From assembly GCA_025934895.1 (NCBI GenBank), contig JAICWH010000014.1, positions 1 through 39,040 of the forward strand: a DNA stretch of 39,040 nt, written 5' to 3'. Positions 30,708-38,994 of the stretch are shown in pieces. Source of the DNA: Nocardioidaceae bacterium. Lineage in GTDB: Bacteria; Actinomycetota; Actinomycetes; Propionibacteriales; Nocardioidaceae. The first letter of the stretch is position 1; every line of letters begins with the position of its first letter. Below the pieces are notes generated by a model, which was not told the origin of the DNA, did no database searches, and was given only the letters and a program-made list of their open reading frames with translations. The translations under genes were made by a program, and so were the position numbers.

Positions 30708-31514
30708 TCATCGGAGGCCGACGCGTCCGATGTAGTCCAGGATCGAGTCGGCCAGCTCCGGCCGGCAGACCACCAGGTCGGGCAGCAGCACGTCCCTCTG
30801 GTTGTAGACCAGCGGCGAGCCGTCGATGCGGGAGGTGTGCAGACCTGCGGCGCGGGCGACGGCGACCGGCGCGGCCGAGTCCCACTCGTACTGTCCACCG
30901 GCGTGCACATACGCGTCCGTGACGTCGCGCACCACCGAGATCACCTTCGCGCCTGCTGAACCCATCGGCACGAGGTCCGCACGGAGCTCGAGGGCGAGCC
31001 CCTCGACGAACGCGGGCGGCCGCGTGCGGCTGACGGCGATCCGGGGACGCTCGGAGCTGCGGGGCGGGACCAGCGGCGGATGACCGGTGTCGAAGGTGGT
31101 GTGCAGCCCCGGCTGCGCGACCGCCCCGGCCACCAGCTCGCCGTCCTCCCAGAGCGCGACGTGCACGGCCCAGTCGTCGCGCGGGGGCTCGGAGAACTCG
31201 CGGGTGCCGTCGAGGGGGTCGACGATCCACACCCGCTTCGCGGTGAGCCGGCCGGCGTCGTCGATGCTGGCGGCGCTCTCCTCCGACATCACCGCGTCGT
31301 CGGGGCGGTGCACGGCGCACAGCGTCATCAGCAGCTCATGCGCGGCCGCGTCACCGGCGTCCTTGAGCTCTCGGCCCTCCAGGCCCTCGGCCCGGACCCG
31401 GGTCAGCAGGTCACCGGCGACAGTCGCGGACCAGGCGGCGAACGCGTGGTCGTCGGTGCGGGCCGCCGACGGTGGCGTGGGGAGCTCGGGCGGCTCGGGC
31501 TCGGGCGAAGTCAC
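30708..31514 (-). CDS. cysQ: 3'(2'),5'-bisphosphate nucleotidase / inositol-monophosphatase family (CysQ-like)
   Basis: The protein has 268 residues from GTG 31514, with AAGG 7 bases before. Motif A is WIVDPLDGTREF (Asp99-Gly-Thr), the metal-binding core, with SEES upstream supplying acidic ligands and YEWDSAAPVAVARAAG (about 209) as motif B. Among this family, the DPLDGTREF form and the GSAGAKVISVV segment favour CysQ over histidinol-phosphate or inositol phosphatase. The reaction would be 3'-phosphoadenosine 5'-phosphate (PAP) to AMP. PAP is the by-product of PAPS sulfotransferases, four of which lie 15-28 kb away. The substrate is inferred from family and context. Confidence 0.85.
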   Translation of the reverse strand: MTSPEPEPPELPTPPSAARTDDHAFAAWSATVAGDLLTRVRAEGLEGRELKDAGDAAAHELLMTLCAVHRPDDAVMSEESAASIDDAGRLTAKRVWIVDPLDGTREFSEPPRDDWAVHVALWEDGELVAGAVAQPGLHTTFDTGHPPLVPPRSSERPRIAVSRTRPPAFVEGLALELRADLVPMGSAGAKVISVVRDVTDAYVHAGGQYEWDSAAPVAVARAAGLHTSRIDGSPLVYNQRDVLLPDLVVCRPELADSILDYIGRVGLR

Positions 31515-31630
31515 AGGGCAACCTTCTCATGGAGGCGCGCTGCGCGCCGGTCGGCGACGGGACGGGACGGTCGAGTGGGGTCGTGGCACCGCCGCCGTCG
31601 AGCGGGTCGGGCCCGATGAGCGGAGCCCTG

Positions 31631-33106
31631 TCAGTAGGCGCCGCGAGCCATGGTGACCGCGGTGACGGTGCGCGCCGCGATGGCGATGTCGTCGACCAGC
31701 CGCCAGTTGTCGGCGTAGTAGAGGTCCAGACGCAGCGACTCGTCCCACTGGAGGTCCGAGCGGCCGCTGACCTGCCAGAGCCCGGTGATCCCCGGCTTGA
31801 CGACGAGCCGGCGCCGGGCCTGCTGGTCGTACGACGCGACCTCGGACGGGAGCGCGGGCCGCGGACCGATGAGGGACATCTCGCCGCGGAGCACGTTGAG
31901 CAGCTGCGGCAGCTCGTCGAGCGAGGACCGTCGCAGCCAGTAGCCGACGCGGGTCACCCGCGGGTCGCGCCGGATCTTGAACAGGACACCGTCGGACTCG
32001 TTGTCTGCCAGCAGAGCCTGCTTCATCGACTCGGCATCGGTGAACATCGTGCGCATCTTGAACATCCGGAACAGCTCACCATGGCGGCCGACCCGGGTCT
32101 GCACGAAGAGCCCGGGACCGTTGCTGTCCAGGCGTACGGCGACGACCAGGAGGAGCAGGAGAGGCGCGACCAGCACTAGGAGAGCCGCCGCGCCGACCCT
32201 GTCGATGACCGCCTTGACGCGTGCCTCCAGGGTCGAGACGCCCACAGCACCCAGCTCCAGGACCGCATGGTTGCCGACATGGATGGCGCGCAAGCGGTGT
32301 GCGGCGACCGAGGAGACCGGGGTCACCACGCCGACCTTGACGGGGTGGTGCTCGAGCGTCCAGGTCAGGCGTCGCACCATGTCCGCGTCGGTGCTTCGAC
32401 CGGGCAGCACCAGCACCAGGTCGGCGCCGACGGCGTCGACCAGCTCCTGGACATTCTCCAGTGACGTGGCGGTCGGCAGGCAGGCGTTGGGCTGCACGCC
32501 GATGGCCGGACCACCATCGAGCACGCAGCACCCGGCCACCGAGATGACTGTGCCGCGGACCGCGGAGATGTAGGCCTCGACGTCCGCCTGGCCACCGGCC
32601 ACCACGACCCGCTGGGTCATCGACCGTCGGGGCTGCAGGAAGCGGGCCGCGGCGGTGGTGAGTGCTGCCGCCATCACCACGGCGACACCGCAGCGGGCAT
32701 CCAGGACGGACATCATCCCCGTCACACTGACCACGCACAGCACGGAGACCAGGACCAGGCCGGTCCGCAGGTCGTCGCGGACATAGGCGCGGATGGCGGC
32801 GATCCGGCGATGAAGGGCCGACTGCACGGCTGCCACCAGACCCCAGGCGGTCACGCAGACGGAGGCCGCCAGGAAGCGGTTGGTGGCGAGGGCGGCGACC
32901 AGGGCGACGCTGAGTGCCGCGACGACGCCGAGGACGACCGGCACCATCGGCGAGACGCCGCGCGACGGCGTCTCGATCTCCGAGACGACGTGCAGGCCGG
33001 TCGGGGAGGCGTCGTCGACGGCCTCCGGCTCCCTCTGATGAAAGGCCAGCGCGGCCGGCTCGGCGGGCATGGCCGATCCCGGACTGCCCAGCGACGAGAC
33101 TGTCAT
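31631..33106 (-). CDS. Polyprenyl-phosphate sugar-1-phosphate transferase (exopolysaccharide initiating enzyme)
   Basis: The protein has 491 residues from ATG 33106, with a G-rich Shine-Dalgarno (GGGGGG) about 4 bases before. Four N-terminal membrane segments (about 55-155) are followed by a cytoplasmic Rossmann-like part (VVVAGGQADVEAYISAVRG) and one more hydrophobic segment (GAAALLVLVAPLLLLLVVA). The bacterial sugar transferase core follows: FKMRTMFTDAE, then SSLDELPQLLNVLRGEMS (about 393-410) with IGPRP, and KPGITGLWQVSGRSD. The family transfers a sugar-1-phosphate, often glucose or galactose, from UDP-sugar to undecaprenyl phosphate. With the flippase at 16165 it would give the start and export of one oligosaccharide, though the two are 14 kb apart. 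Confidence 0.92.
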   Translation of the reverse strand: MTVSSLGSPGSAMPAEPAALAFHQREPEAVDDASPTGLHVVSEIETPSRGVSPMVPVVLGVVAALSVALVAALATNRFLAASVCVTAWGLVAAVQSALHRRIAAIRAYVRDDLRTGLVLVSVLCVVSVTGMMSVLDARCGVAVVMAAALTTAAARFLQPRRSMTQRVVVAGGQADVEAYISAVRGTVISVAGCCVLDGGPAIGVQPNACLPTATSLENVQELVDAVGADLVLVLPGRSTDADMVRRLTWTLEHHPVKVGVVTPVSSVAAHRLRAIHVGNHAVLELGAVGVSTLEARVKAVIDRVGAAALLVLVAPLLLLLVVAVRLDSNGPGLFVQTRVGRHGELFRMFKMRTMFTDAESMKQALLADNESDGVLFKIRRDPRVTRVGYWLRRSSLDELPQLLNVLRGEMSLIGPRPALPSEVASYDQQARRRLVVKPGITGLWQVSGRSDLQWDESLRLDLYYADNWRLVDDIAIAARTVTAVTMARGAY

Positions 33107-33394
33107 GGTACCCCCCGGTGCCATCTGATGGCAGGCGCCCTCGACTCCGCTGATCGGCCGTGGTCAGGTCGAGACACGGCTGCCCAGCTGCTCACACAGC
33201 GTGGCCGACCGGTTGCGGACAAGTGCCCCTGATGCGTGCTTTCGCCCCCGAAAGCCCCAAATTGAACTGTGCGTCACACTACTCGAAAACCAGCCGGCAG
33301 ACCCCGGCAAAGTCGAGAAACCTGCTCTTGCGACGGCTTTTTTTACTTTTCCGCGGACCGGCGTGAGCCGGCGGCACCGGGCTCCGCCGACTTC
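33107..33394. promoter_or_regulatory. Low-GC intergenic promoter region upstream of the sugar transferase
   Basis: This 288-bp stretch between pth and the sugar transferase start includes the most AT-rich patch seen in the window (about 33257-33355, with a T7 run near 33339 and CAAATTGAACTGT). It also holds a perfect 7-bp inverted repeat (33238-33255). The sugar transferase is read away from it, so promoter or regulator sites for that gene are expected here. No defined -35/-10 pair is convincing and no small gene is supported. Confidence 0.55.
33238..33255. repeat. Perfect inverted repeat GCTTTCG-CCCC-CGAAAGC
   Basis: Two exact 7-bp arms, GCTTTCG (33238-33244) and CGAAAGC (33249-33255), with a 4-base loop. 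It is 132 bases upstream of the sugar transferase ATG. It could form a stable RNA hairpin in the leader or be a regulator site. No T-run follows on the minus strand, so it is not a standard terminator. Confidence 0.7.
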
Positions 33395-33988
33395 TCAGCT
33401 GTTGAAGCGGCTCTGGGCCTGCTCGAGACCCTCACGGACCAGTGCCTCGACGGCATCGGCCGCCCGGTCGACCTGAAGCGGAAGGATCTTCCGCTCCTCG
33501 GCCGTGTAGCTCGAGAGCACGAAGTCGGACGGCGACCGCCGGCCCGGCGGTCTGCCGATGCCGACCCGCACCCGGTAGAACTCGCCGGATCCGAGCGCCG
33601 AGCGGATCGACCTCAACCCGTTGTGGCCGTTGTCGCCACCGCCGAGCTTCACGCGCATGGTGTCGAAGGGGATGTCCAGCTCGTCGTGCACGGCCACCAC
33701 CCGGTCGACCGGGACCTTGTAGAACTGCACGAGGGCCGCGGCGGGCCCCCCCGACTCGTTCATGTAGCTCCTCGCGCGGGCCAGCACCAGCCGTGGCCCA
33801 CCGACGCCGTCGAGCCGTCCCTCGACCACGTCCGCGCGACCGGTCTTGTGCGACCGGAACGAGCCGCCGACGCGTCGCGCGAGCTCGGCGACCACCAGGT
33901 GGCCGACGTTGTGCCGGTGTCCCTCATAGGCAGGGCCGGGGTTGCCGAGCCCGATCACCAGCCACGGGCTCGACGATGGCTCAGTCAC
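33395..33988 (-). CDS. pth: Peptidyl-tRNA hydrolase
   Basis: The protein has 197 residues from GTG 33988, the usual length. [20 protein letters not shown] carries the catalytic His and the Asn of the PTH signature, then [21 protein letters not shown] and [20 protein letters not shown] with the catalytic Asp region, and [14 protein letters not shown]. It frees tRNA from peptidyl-tRNA in the cytoplasm. It follows rplY after 15 bases, an arrangement common in actinobacteria, and is probably co-transcribed with it. The Shine-Dalgarno is weak. Confidence 0.96.
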   Translation of the reverse strand: MTEPSSSPWLVIGLGNPGPAYEGHRHNVGHLVVAELARRVGGSFRSHKTGRADVVEGRLDGVGGPRLVLARARSYMNESGGPAAALVQFYKVPVDRVVAVHDELDIPFDTMRVKLGGGDNGHNGLRSIRSALGSGEFYRVRVGIGRPPGRRSPSDFVLSSYTAEERKILPLQVDRAADAVEALVREGLEQAQSRFNS

Positions 33989-34003
33989 CGGCCTGCCCCG
34001 ACC

Positions 34004-34696
34004 TCACTGCCCCTCGGAGCTCTCCTCGGCGTCACCGGCTCTGGCACCGTCGGCGGCCGCTTCGGCGCCCTCGGTGGCCTGTTCATCGGACTCGTCGCGC
34101 TCGATGCCTGCGTCGGCCTCGGCCTCGCTCAGCTCCGCGTCGACCTCCTCGGCGGTGGGCGCGTGGGTCACGTTGACGATCAGCACGTCGTCGTCGACCA
34201 GCACCGTGGAGCCGCTGGGGACGCGCAGGTCCTTGGCGAAGATCTGGGCCCCGACGGTGAGGCCCTCGATGGAGACCTCGACGTACTCCGGGATGTGGGT
34301 CGCCTCCGCCTCGACGGAGATCGTGCTGGTCTCGGTGACCACCAGGGCGTCGGGGTCCGGCTCGCCCGTCAGATGCACCGGGATGTCCACGGTGACCTTC
34401 TCGCCCTTGCGCACGATGATCAGGTCGAGGTGCTCGAGGAACCCCTTGATCGCGTCACGCTGGATCTGCTTCGGCAGCGCGAGCTGCTCCGTGCCGTTGA
34501 CGGTGATCCGCAGCAGGGCGTTCACGCCGCCGTGCTTGAGGGCGAGCATGGTCTCGTGACCGGGCAGCGAGATGTGCACGGGGTCTCCCCCGTGGCCGTA
34601 GAGGACGGCTGGGACCTTGGCGGCCCGGCGGATGCGTCGCGCCGCGCCCTTGCCGAACTCGGTGCGGGGCTCTGCCTCGATGTGGCCTTCGGACAC
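34004..34696 (-). CDS. rplY: 50S ribosomal protein bL25 (Ctc/TL5 form)
   Basis: The protein has 230 residues from GTG 34696, with AGGAGG 6 bases before. EAEPRTEFGKGAARRIRRAAKVPAVLYGH is the 5S-rRNA-binding N-terminal domain. A second beta domain (VPSGSTVLVDDDVLIVNVTHA) makes it the long TL5/CTC type. The tail is strongly acidic (EEVDAELSEAEADAG, DESDEQATEGAE), as usual in actinobacteria. It binds 5S rRNA on the large subunit. Confidence 0.95.
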   Translation of the reverse strand: MSEGHIEAEPRTEFGKGAARRIRRAAKVPAVLYGHGGDPVHISLPGHETMLALKHGGVNALLRITVNGTEQLALPKQIQRDAIKGFLEHLDLIIVRKGEKVTVDIPVHLTGEPDPDALVVTETSTISVEAEATHIPEYVEVSIEGLTVGAQIFAKDLRVPSGSTVLVDDDVLIVNVTHAPTAEEVDAELSEAEADAGIERDESDEQATEGAEAAADGARAGDAEESSEGQ

Positions 34697-34957
34697 GGTC
34701 GTCCTCCTCGGTGCTCTGCTGTGGTCGCTGCGTCAGGTTCTGTGGGGTTCAGTGGTGTGCCTCAGCTGGCTGCCGCGTCGGGGACGAGTCCACGCGCCGT
34801 ACGACGAGGGCACCGGCCGACGTCTGAGAGGACCGGGCCGCACCACCGCGTCGATCACGGAGCCGGAAAGCTCTCCCTCGCCGAGGCAACCGCGTGAGTC
34901 TAGCGAGCGCGACCCGGCGACGCGAAATCGTCTCACCGAGCTGCAGGCAGCTGTCGG
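34697..34957. promoter_or_regulatory. prs-rplY spacer with possible rplY promoter
   Basis: The spacer is 261 bp. On the minus strand, TAGACT (complement of 34897-34902) matches a TANNNT -10 about 200 bases upstream of the rplY start. I see no clear -35. Short hairpins are possible after it (CCTC-GGC-GAGG near 34875). No terminator with a T-run is visible after prs, and no small gene is supported. Confidence 0.3.
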
Positions 34958-35941
34958 CTACTGGGCCCGACCGTCGAAGAGGCTGGTCACCGAGCCGTCC
35001 TCGAACACCTCGCGGATGGCCCTGCTGATCAGCGGCGCGATCGACAGCACGGTGAGCTTGTCGAACTCGTGCTCCGGCGGGATCGGCAAGGTGTTGGTGA
35101 CCACGACCTCGAGCGCCGGGCTGTTCTTCAGCCGGTCGACGGCGGGGTCGGAGAGGATCGCGTGGGTGGCTGCGATGACAACGCCGGCGGCGCCGACGTC
35201 CATCAGGGCGTCGGTGGCCTTCACGATCGTGCCGCCGGTGTCGATCATGTCGTCGACGAGCACACAGATGCGGCCCTTGACCTCCCCGACCACCCGGTTG
35301 GCCACCGACTCGTTGGGGCGGTCGACGTCGCGGGTCTTGTGGATGAACGCCAGCGGCGCGCCGTCGAGATGGTTCGACCACTGCTCGGCAACCTTGATCC
35401 GGCCCGCGTCGGGGGAGACGATCGTGAGCTTCTCGTGGCCGTAGCGCTCGCGGACGTGCGTGGACAGGATCGGCAAGGCCATCAGGTGGTCCACCGGGCC
35501 GTCGAAGAAGCCCTGGATCTGGGCCGTGTGCAGGTCGACGGCGATCAGCCGGTCGGCACCGGCGGTCTTGAACAGGTCGGCCATCAGCCGCGCGGAGATC
35601 GGCTCGCGCCCGCGGTGCTTCTTGTCCTGGCGGGCGTAGCCGTAGTAGGGCATCACGACCGTGATCCGCTTGGCCGACGCCCGCTTGAGCGCGTCGACCA
35701 TGATCAGGTGCTCCATGATCCACTGGTTGACCGGCGCCGTGTGGCTCTGGATGACGAACGCGTCGCTGCCGCGCACGGACTCCTCGAACCGGACATAGAT
35801 CTCACTGTTCGCGAAGTCGTAGGCGGACGTCGGCACCAGACCCGCACCGAGCAGCTCCGCGACCTGGGCGGCGAGCTCGGGGTGCGCTCGGCCGGTGAAC
35901 ACCATCAGGTTCTTCTCGGTGGTCCGCTTCAGTCCGCTCAC
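34958..35941 (-). CDS. prs: Ribose-phosphate pyrophosphokinase (PRPP synthetase)
   Basis: The protein has 327 residues from GTG 35941; the frame stays open upstream but is a glmU shadow there. LMVFTGRAHPELAAQVAELL starts the domain. Others are YVRFEESVRGSDAFVIQS, MPYYGYARQDKKHRGREPIS with the ATP-binding flexible loop, LHTAQIQGFFDGPVDHL, and the PRPP loop VLVDDMIDTGGT (about 229-239). It makes PRPP from ribose-5-phosphate and ATP for nucleotide, His and Trp synthesis. It lies 58 bases after glmU, the standard actinobacterial order. Confidence 0.97.
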   Translation of the reverse strand: MSGLKRTTEKNLMVFTGRAHPELAAQVAELLGAGLVPTSAYDFANSEIYVRFEESVRGSDAFVIQSHTAPVNQWIMEHLIMVDALKRASAKRITVVMPYYGYARQDKKHRGREPISARLMADLFKTAGADRLIAVDLHTAQIQGFFDGPVDHLMALPILSTHVRERYGHEKLTIVSPDAGRIKVAEQWSNHLDGAPLAFIHKTRDVDRPNESVANRVVGEVKGRICVLVDDMIDTGGTIVKATDALMDVGAAGVVIAATHAILSDPAVDRLKNSPALEVVVTNTLPIPPEHEFDKLTVLSIAPLISRAIREVFEDGSVTSLFDGRAQ

Positions 35942-35999
35942 CGCGTGGTGCTCCCTGTGCTGGCTGATGGCTGTCTCGTCGGCACTCGCTCGCGCCTGT

Positions 36000-37541
36000 C
36001 TAGGACGAGTGTGACCCAGGCGGGGCCTCGGGGGCCAACGGCGGGTCGTCGCCCCGGGACGCCTCGGCACGCCGCGCGGCCTCCGCGGCCTCCGCCATCG
36101 GCGTGCCGGCGCGCCGCCGCTCGGTCCAGCCCTCGATCTCCCGCTGAGGTCCGCCGGACACCGCCAGGGCACCAGGCGAGACGTTGCGCCGTACGACGGT
36201 CCCGGCACCCGTCGCCGCCCCGTCGCCGATCTCGACGGGCGCCACGAACGTGTTGTTCGACGACGTGCGGACCCCCCGCCCGATTCGGGTGCGGTGCTTG
36301 TGGACGCCGTCGTAGTTCGCGAAGACCGTGCCGGCGCCGATGTTGCTGCCCTCGCCGATGTCGGCGTCGCCGACGTAGGACAGGTGCGGCACCTTCGAGC
36401 CCTCCCCGATCCGGGCGTTCTTGGTCTCCACGAACCCGCCGATCTTGCCGCGGGCCCCCAGCTCGGTTCCGGGCCGTAGGTAGGAGAACGGCCCGACCGT
36501 GGCACCGGCTCCGATCACGGCGAGCTCGCCATGGGTGCGCACGACCTTGGCGCCCGCACCCACCTCGACGTCCTTGAGCGTGCAGTCCGGACCGATGACC
36601 GCGTCCTCGGCGACTGCGGTGGCCCCGAGCAGCTGCACCCCCTGCAGCAAGGTCACGTCCTGCTCCAGGACCACGTCGGCATCGACCCAGGTGCTGCTGG
36701 GATCGAGGACCGTGACGCCGGCCAGCATCCACCGACGGAGGATGCGGCGGTTCAGCTCGGCCGCGAGCCCGGCCAGCTGCGCCCGGTCGTTGGCCCCCTC
36801 GGTCTGCATGACGTCGGCGATCCGGTGGGCCCCGACCAGCCGACCGTCCTGGCGGGCGATGGCGACGACGTCGGTCAGGTAGTACTCGGACTTGGCGTTG
36901 TCGTTCGTGACGCGGGTCAGCGCGTCTGCCAGGAAGCCGCCGTCGAAGGCGAAGATGCCGCTGTTGATCTCCCGGAGCTGGGCCTGCTCGACGGTCGCGT
37001 CCTTCTGCTCCACGATCGCGCCCACCGTCCCGTCCGGCTCCCGCAGCACCCGGCCGTAACCCGACGGGTCGGGCAGCTCCGCGGTCAGCACGGTGGCCAC
37101 CCGGCCGGCGTCACGGTGCGCCAGATGCTCGGCGAGGAGCCCCGCCAGGGTCTCGCCCTCCAGCAGGGGCGTGTCGCCGGCCATCACGACGACCACCCCG
37201 TCCGTCGTACCGGTCGTCTCGCGGAGCGCGTCCAGGGCGACGGCGACCGCGTGCCCGGTGCCGTGCTGGGCCTCTTGCACCGCGAGCAGCGCCCCGGGCA
37301 CCTGCTCGAGGACATGGGGACCCACCTCCTCGCGGCCGTTGCCGACCACGACGACGAGGTGCTCGGGCTGGAGGTGCAGTGCAGCCGTCAGGACGTGGCC
37401 GAGCATGCTGCGGCCGCAGACGGGATGCAGGACCTTCATCAGCTTCGAGCGCATCCGGGTGCCACTGCCGGCCGCGAGCACGACGACCGCCGTCGGCGCG
37501 ATGGACGGATCCGGGGAGCCTGTCAGGACCGGTTCGCTCAC
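36000..37541 (-). CDS. glmU: Bifunctional GlmU: N-acetylglucosamine-1-phosphate uridyltransferase / glucosamine-1-phosphate acetyltransferase
   Basis: The protein has 513 residues from GTG 37541, with AGGAG 5 bases before. The frame extends to 37643, but that part runs through the tRNA. The nucleotidyltransferase domain opens with AVVVLAAGSGTRMRSKLMKVL, and AVQEAQHGTGHAVAVAL and MAGDTPLLEGETL follow. The C-terminal half is a left-handed beta-helix of hexapeptide repeats (VIGPDCTLKDVEVGAGAKVV, KIGGFVETKNARIGEGSKV, IGEGSNIGAGTVFANYDGV). It makes UDP-GlcNAc for peptidoglycan and other glycans, so it also supplies the surface locus. A Pro-rich tail (GDDPPLAPEAPPGSHSS) is added at the end. Confidence 0.97.
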   Translation of the reverse strand: MSEPVLTGSPDPSIAPTAVVVLAAGSGTRMRSKLMKVLHPVCGRSMLGHVLTAALHLQPEHLVVVVGNGREEVGPHVLEQVPGALLAVQEAQHGTGHAVAVALDALRETTGTTDGVVVVMAGDTPLLEGETLAGLLAEHLAHRDAGRVATVLTAELPDPSGYGRVLREPDGTVGAIVEQKDATVEQAQLREINSGIFAFDGGFLADALTRVTNDNAKSEYYLTDVVAIARQDGRLVGAHRIADVMQTEGANDRAQLAGLAAELNRRILRRWMLAGVTVLDPSSTWVDADVVLEQDVTLLQGVQLLGATAVAEDAVIGPDCTLKDVEVGAGAKVVRTHGELAVIGAGATVGPFSYLRPGTELGARGKIGGFVETKNARIGEGSKVPHLSYVGDADIGEGSNIGAGTVFANYDGVHKHRTRIGRGVRTSSNNTFVAPVEIGDGAATGAGTVVRRNVSPGALAVSGGPQREIEGWTERRRAGTPMAEAAEAARRAEASRGDDPPLAPEAPPGSHSS

Positions 37542-37599
37542 GCTGTCTCCTGGCACTCGGGGTCGGAGGACCACCTCTCGGCGGCGTACGTCGGGCCGC

Positions 37600-37682
37600 T
37601 GGCTCCCCGGGTAGGAGTCGAACCTACGTCGCTTCATCCGCATTCAAAGTGCGGCGGGCCCTGCCGACAGACCAACCGGGGA
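37600..37682 (-). tRNA. tRNA-Gln (anticodon UUG), oversized variable region
   Basis: The acceptor is TCCCCGG / CCGGGGA, then G73 and an encoded CCA (37602-37600). The D stem is GGTC/GGCC, the anticodon arm CCGCA-CTTTGAA-TGCGG (anticodon TTG), and the T arm GTAGG-TTCGACT-CCTAC with a canonical TTCGA loop. A U1-A72 pair and G73 are the usual Gln identity elements, and tRNA-Gln upstream of glmU is known in relatives (from memory). It is odd in two ways: 10 bases lie between the anticodon and T stems instead of 4-5, and two bases instead of one lie between the D and anticodon stems. The total of 80 nt without CCA is longer than a normal class I tRNA. It could be a genuine variant or a decayed copy. 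Confidence 0.82.
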
Positions 37683-37695
37683 TCGACGGGGCACC

Positions 37696-37701
37696 AGCCT
37701 A
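37696..37701 (-). promoter_or_regulatory. Possible -10 element for the tRNA
   Basis: TAGGCT on the minus strand fits TANNNT and lies 13 bases upstream of the tRNA 5' end. A perfect TTGACA (37736-37731) lies further upstream but 29 bases from it, too far for a standard pair. Confidence 0.3.
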
Positions 37702-37817
37702 CGCAGGCCCGGGGCATCGGCAGGTTCAGGTGTCAACAGCGGAGCCAGGGGGTACAAGTTAAAGGATCCACGGCTGCGCAGGTCAGCGACACGCAGCCCA
37801 TCCTCGTGAGGACTCCG

Positions 37818-38843
37818 ATGACAGCACGCGACGCCAGCCTTGCCAATGCCCGCGCACCTGGAGCCGATCGGGCTCGAGGGGAGACGGAGCCGGTGATGGC
37901 AGGCGCTGCCGAGCGGGCGACGCTCGGCGGCGACGTCCAGTCGCGCAAGGAGCAGGTGGCGCTTGCCCTGTTCATCGCCGTGCCCTTCCTGGCGGTGGCC
38001 GCGGCCATCCCGGTCGCCTGGGGCGGCTGGCTCGGCTGGAGCGATGTTCTGGTCACCGTGGTGATGTACTGGGTGACCGGGCACGGCATCACGGTGGGCT
38101 TCCACCGGTTGTTCACGCACCGGTCCTTCAAGCCGAACCGCCCGGTGAAGGTCGCCCTTGCGATCGCCGGGTCGATGGCGATCCAGGGGCCGGTCGTTCG
38201 CTGGGTGGCCGACCATCGCAAGCACCACAAGTTCTCCGACCGCGACGGCGACCCGCACTCACCATGGCGCTACGGCACGTCGCTGCGCGCGCTGACCAAG
38301 GGGTTCCTGCACGCGCACATGATGTGGCTCTTCGATCCCGAGCAGACTCCGCAGCGCAAGTACGCCCCGGACCTCATGAAGGACCCCGACCTGGTCCGGA
38401 TCTCCCGACAGTTCCCGCTGTGGGTCTTCGTCTCCCTGGCGGCACCTGTCGTCGCGGGCGGGCTGCTGACGTGGTCCTGGCAGGGCGCGGTGACGGCGTT
38501 CTTCTGGGCCTCGCTGGTGCGCGTCAGCCTGCTGCACCACGTGACCTGGTCCATCAACTCCATCTGCCACACCATCGGCGAGCGGCCGTTCATCTCCCGC
38601 GACAAGTCGGCGAACGTCTGGTGGCTGGCGATCCCGTCGATGGGCGAGTCCTGGCACAACCTGCACCATGCGGACCCGACCTGCGCCCGGCACGGCGTCC
38701 TCCGCGGGCAGGTGGACACCTCGGCCCGGGTGATCTGGGCGCTGGAGAAGCTCGGTTGGGTGCGCGACGTGCGGTGGCCGGTGCGGGAGCGGATCGCCGC
38801 ACGGCTGGTGCCTACCGGCGAGTCCCCGGCGACGGCGGCCTGA
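37818..38843 (+). CDS. Membrane fatty-acid (acyl-CoA) desaturase
   Basis: The protein has 341 residues from ATG 37818, with GAGGA 5 bases before; the open frame to its left is unrelated. The three His boxes of membrane desaturases are present: HRLFTH (about 96-101), HRKHH (about 133-137) and HNLHH (about 280-284). Membrane segments lie between (ALFIAVPFLAVAAAIPVAW, VKVALAIAGSMAIQGPVV, LWVFVSLAAPVVAGGLLTW). The family uses a di-iron centre to put a double bond, usually delta-9, into acyl chains. It is a single gene on the plus strand, divergent from the tRNA. Confidence 0.93.
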   Translation: MTARDASLANARAPGADRARGETEPVMAGAAERATLGGDVQSRKEQVALALFIAVPFLAVAAAIPVAWGGWLGWSDVLVTVVMYWVTGHGITVGFHRLFTHRSFKPNRPVKVALAIAGSMAIQGPVVRWVADHRKHHKFSDRDGDPHSPWRYGTSLRALTKGFLHAHMMWLFDPEQTPQRKYAPDLMKDPDLVRISRQFPLWVFVSLAAPVVAGGLLTWSWQGAVTAFFWASLVRVSLLHHVTWSINSICHTIGERPFISRDKSANVWWLAIPSMGESWHNLHHADPTCARHGVLRGQVDTSARVIWALEKLGWVRDVRWPVRERIAARLVPTGESPATAA

Positions 38844-38867
38844 CCCGACCCCCACATCCCGCCGACC

Positions 38868-38994
38868 CGGCCCGTCCGCAGGCCGGAACCGTGCCGAGTC
38901 GGCCCGTCCGCAGGCCGAAACCGTGCCGAGCCGGCCCGTCCGCAGGCCGAAACCGTGCCGAGCCGGCGCGTCCGCAGGTTGGGCTCCGCTGAGT
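38868..38994. repeat. 32-bp tandem repeat, four copies
   Basis: Units start at 38868, 38900, 38932 and 38964. The second and third are identical, the first differs at two positions, and the fourth is degenerate and one base shorter. Each opens with CGGCCCGTCCGCAGGCCG, whose ends (CGGCC/GGCCG) can pair. It lies just after the desaturase stop, in sequence with no supported gene up to the window end. Confidence 0.85.

Noticed and set aside
33335-33356. Intrinsic terminator at the T-run
   Set aside because: The T-run is on the plus strand, where no gene ends upstream; on the minus strand, where pth ends, it is an A-run.
37542-37643. Upstream extension of the glmU frame (starting MRMKRRRFDSYPG)
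   Set aside because: This string is a translation of tRNA sequence; GTG 37541 with AGGAG before it is the real start.
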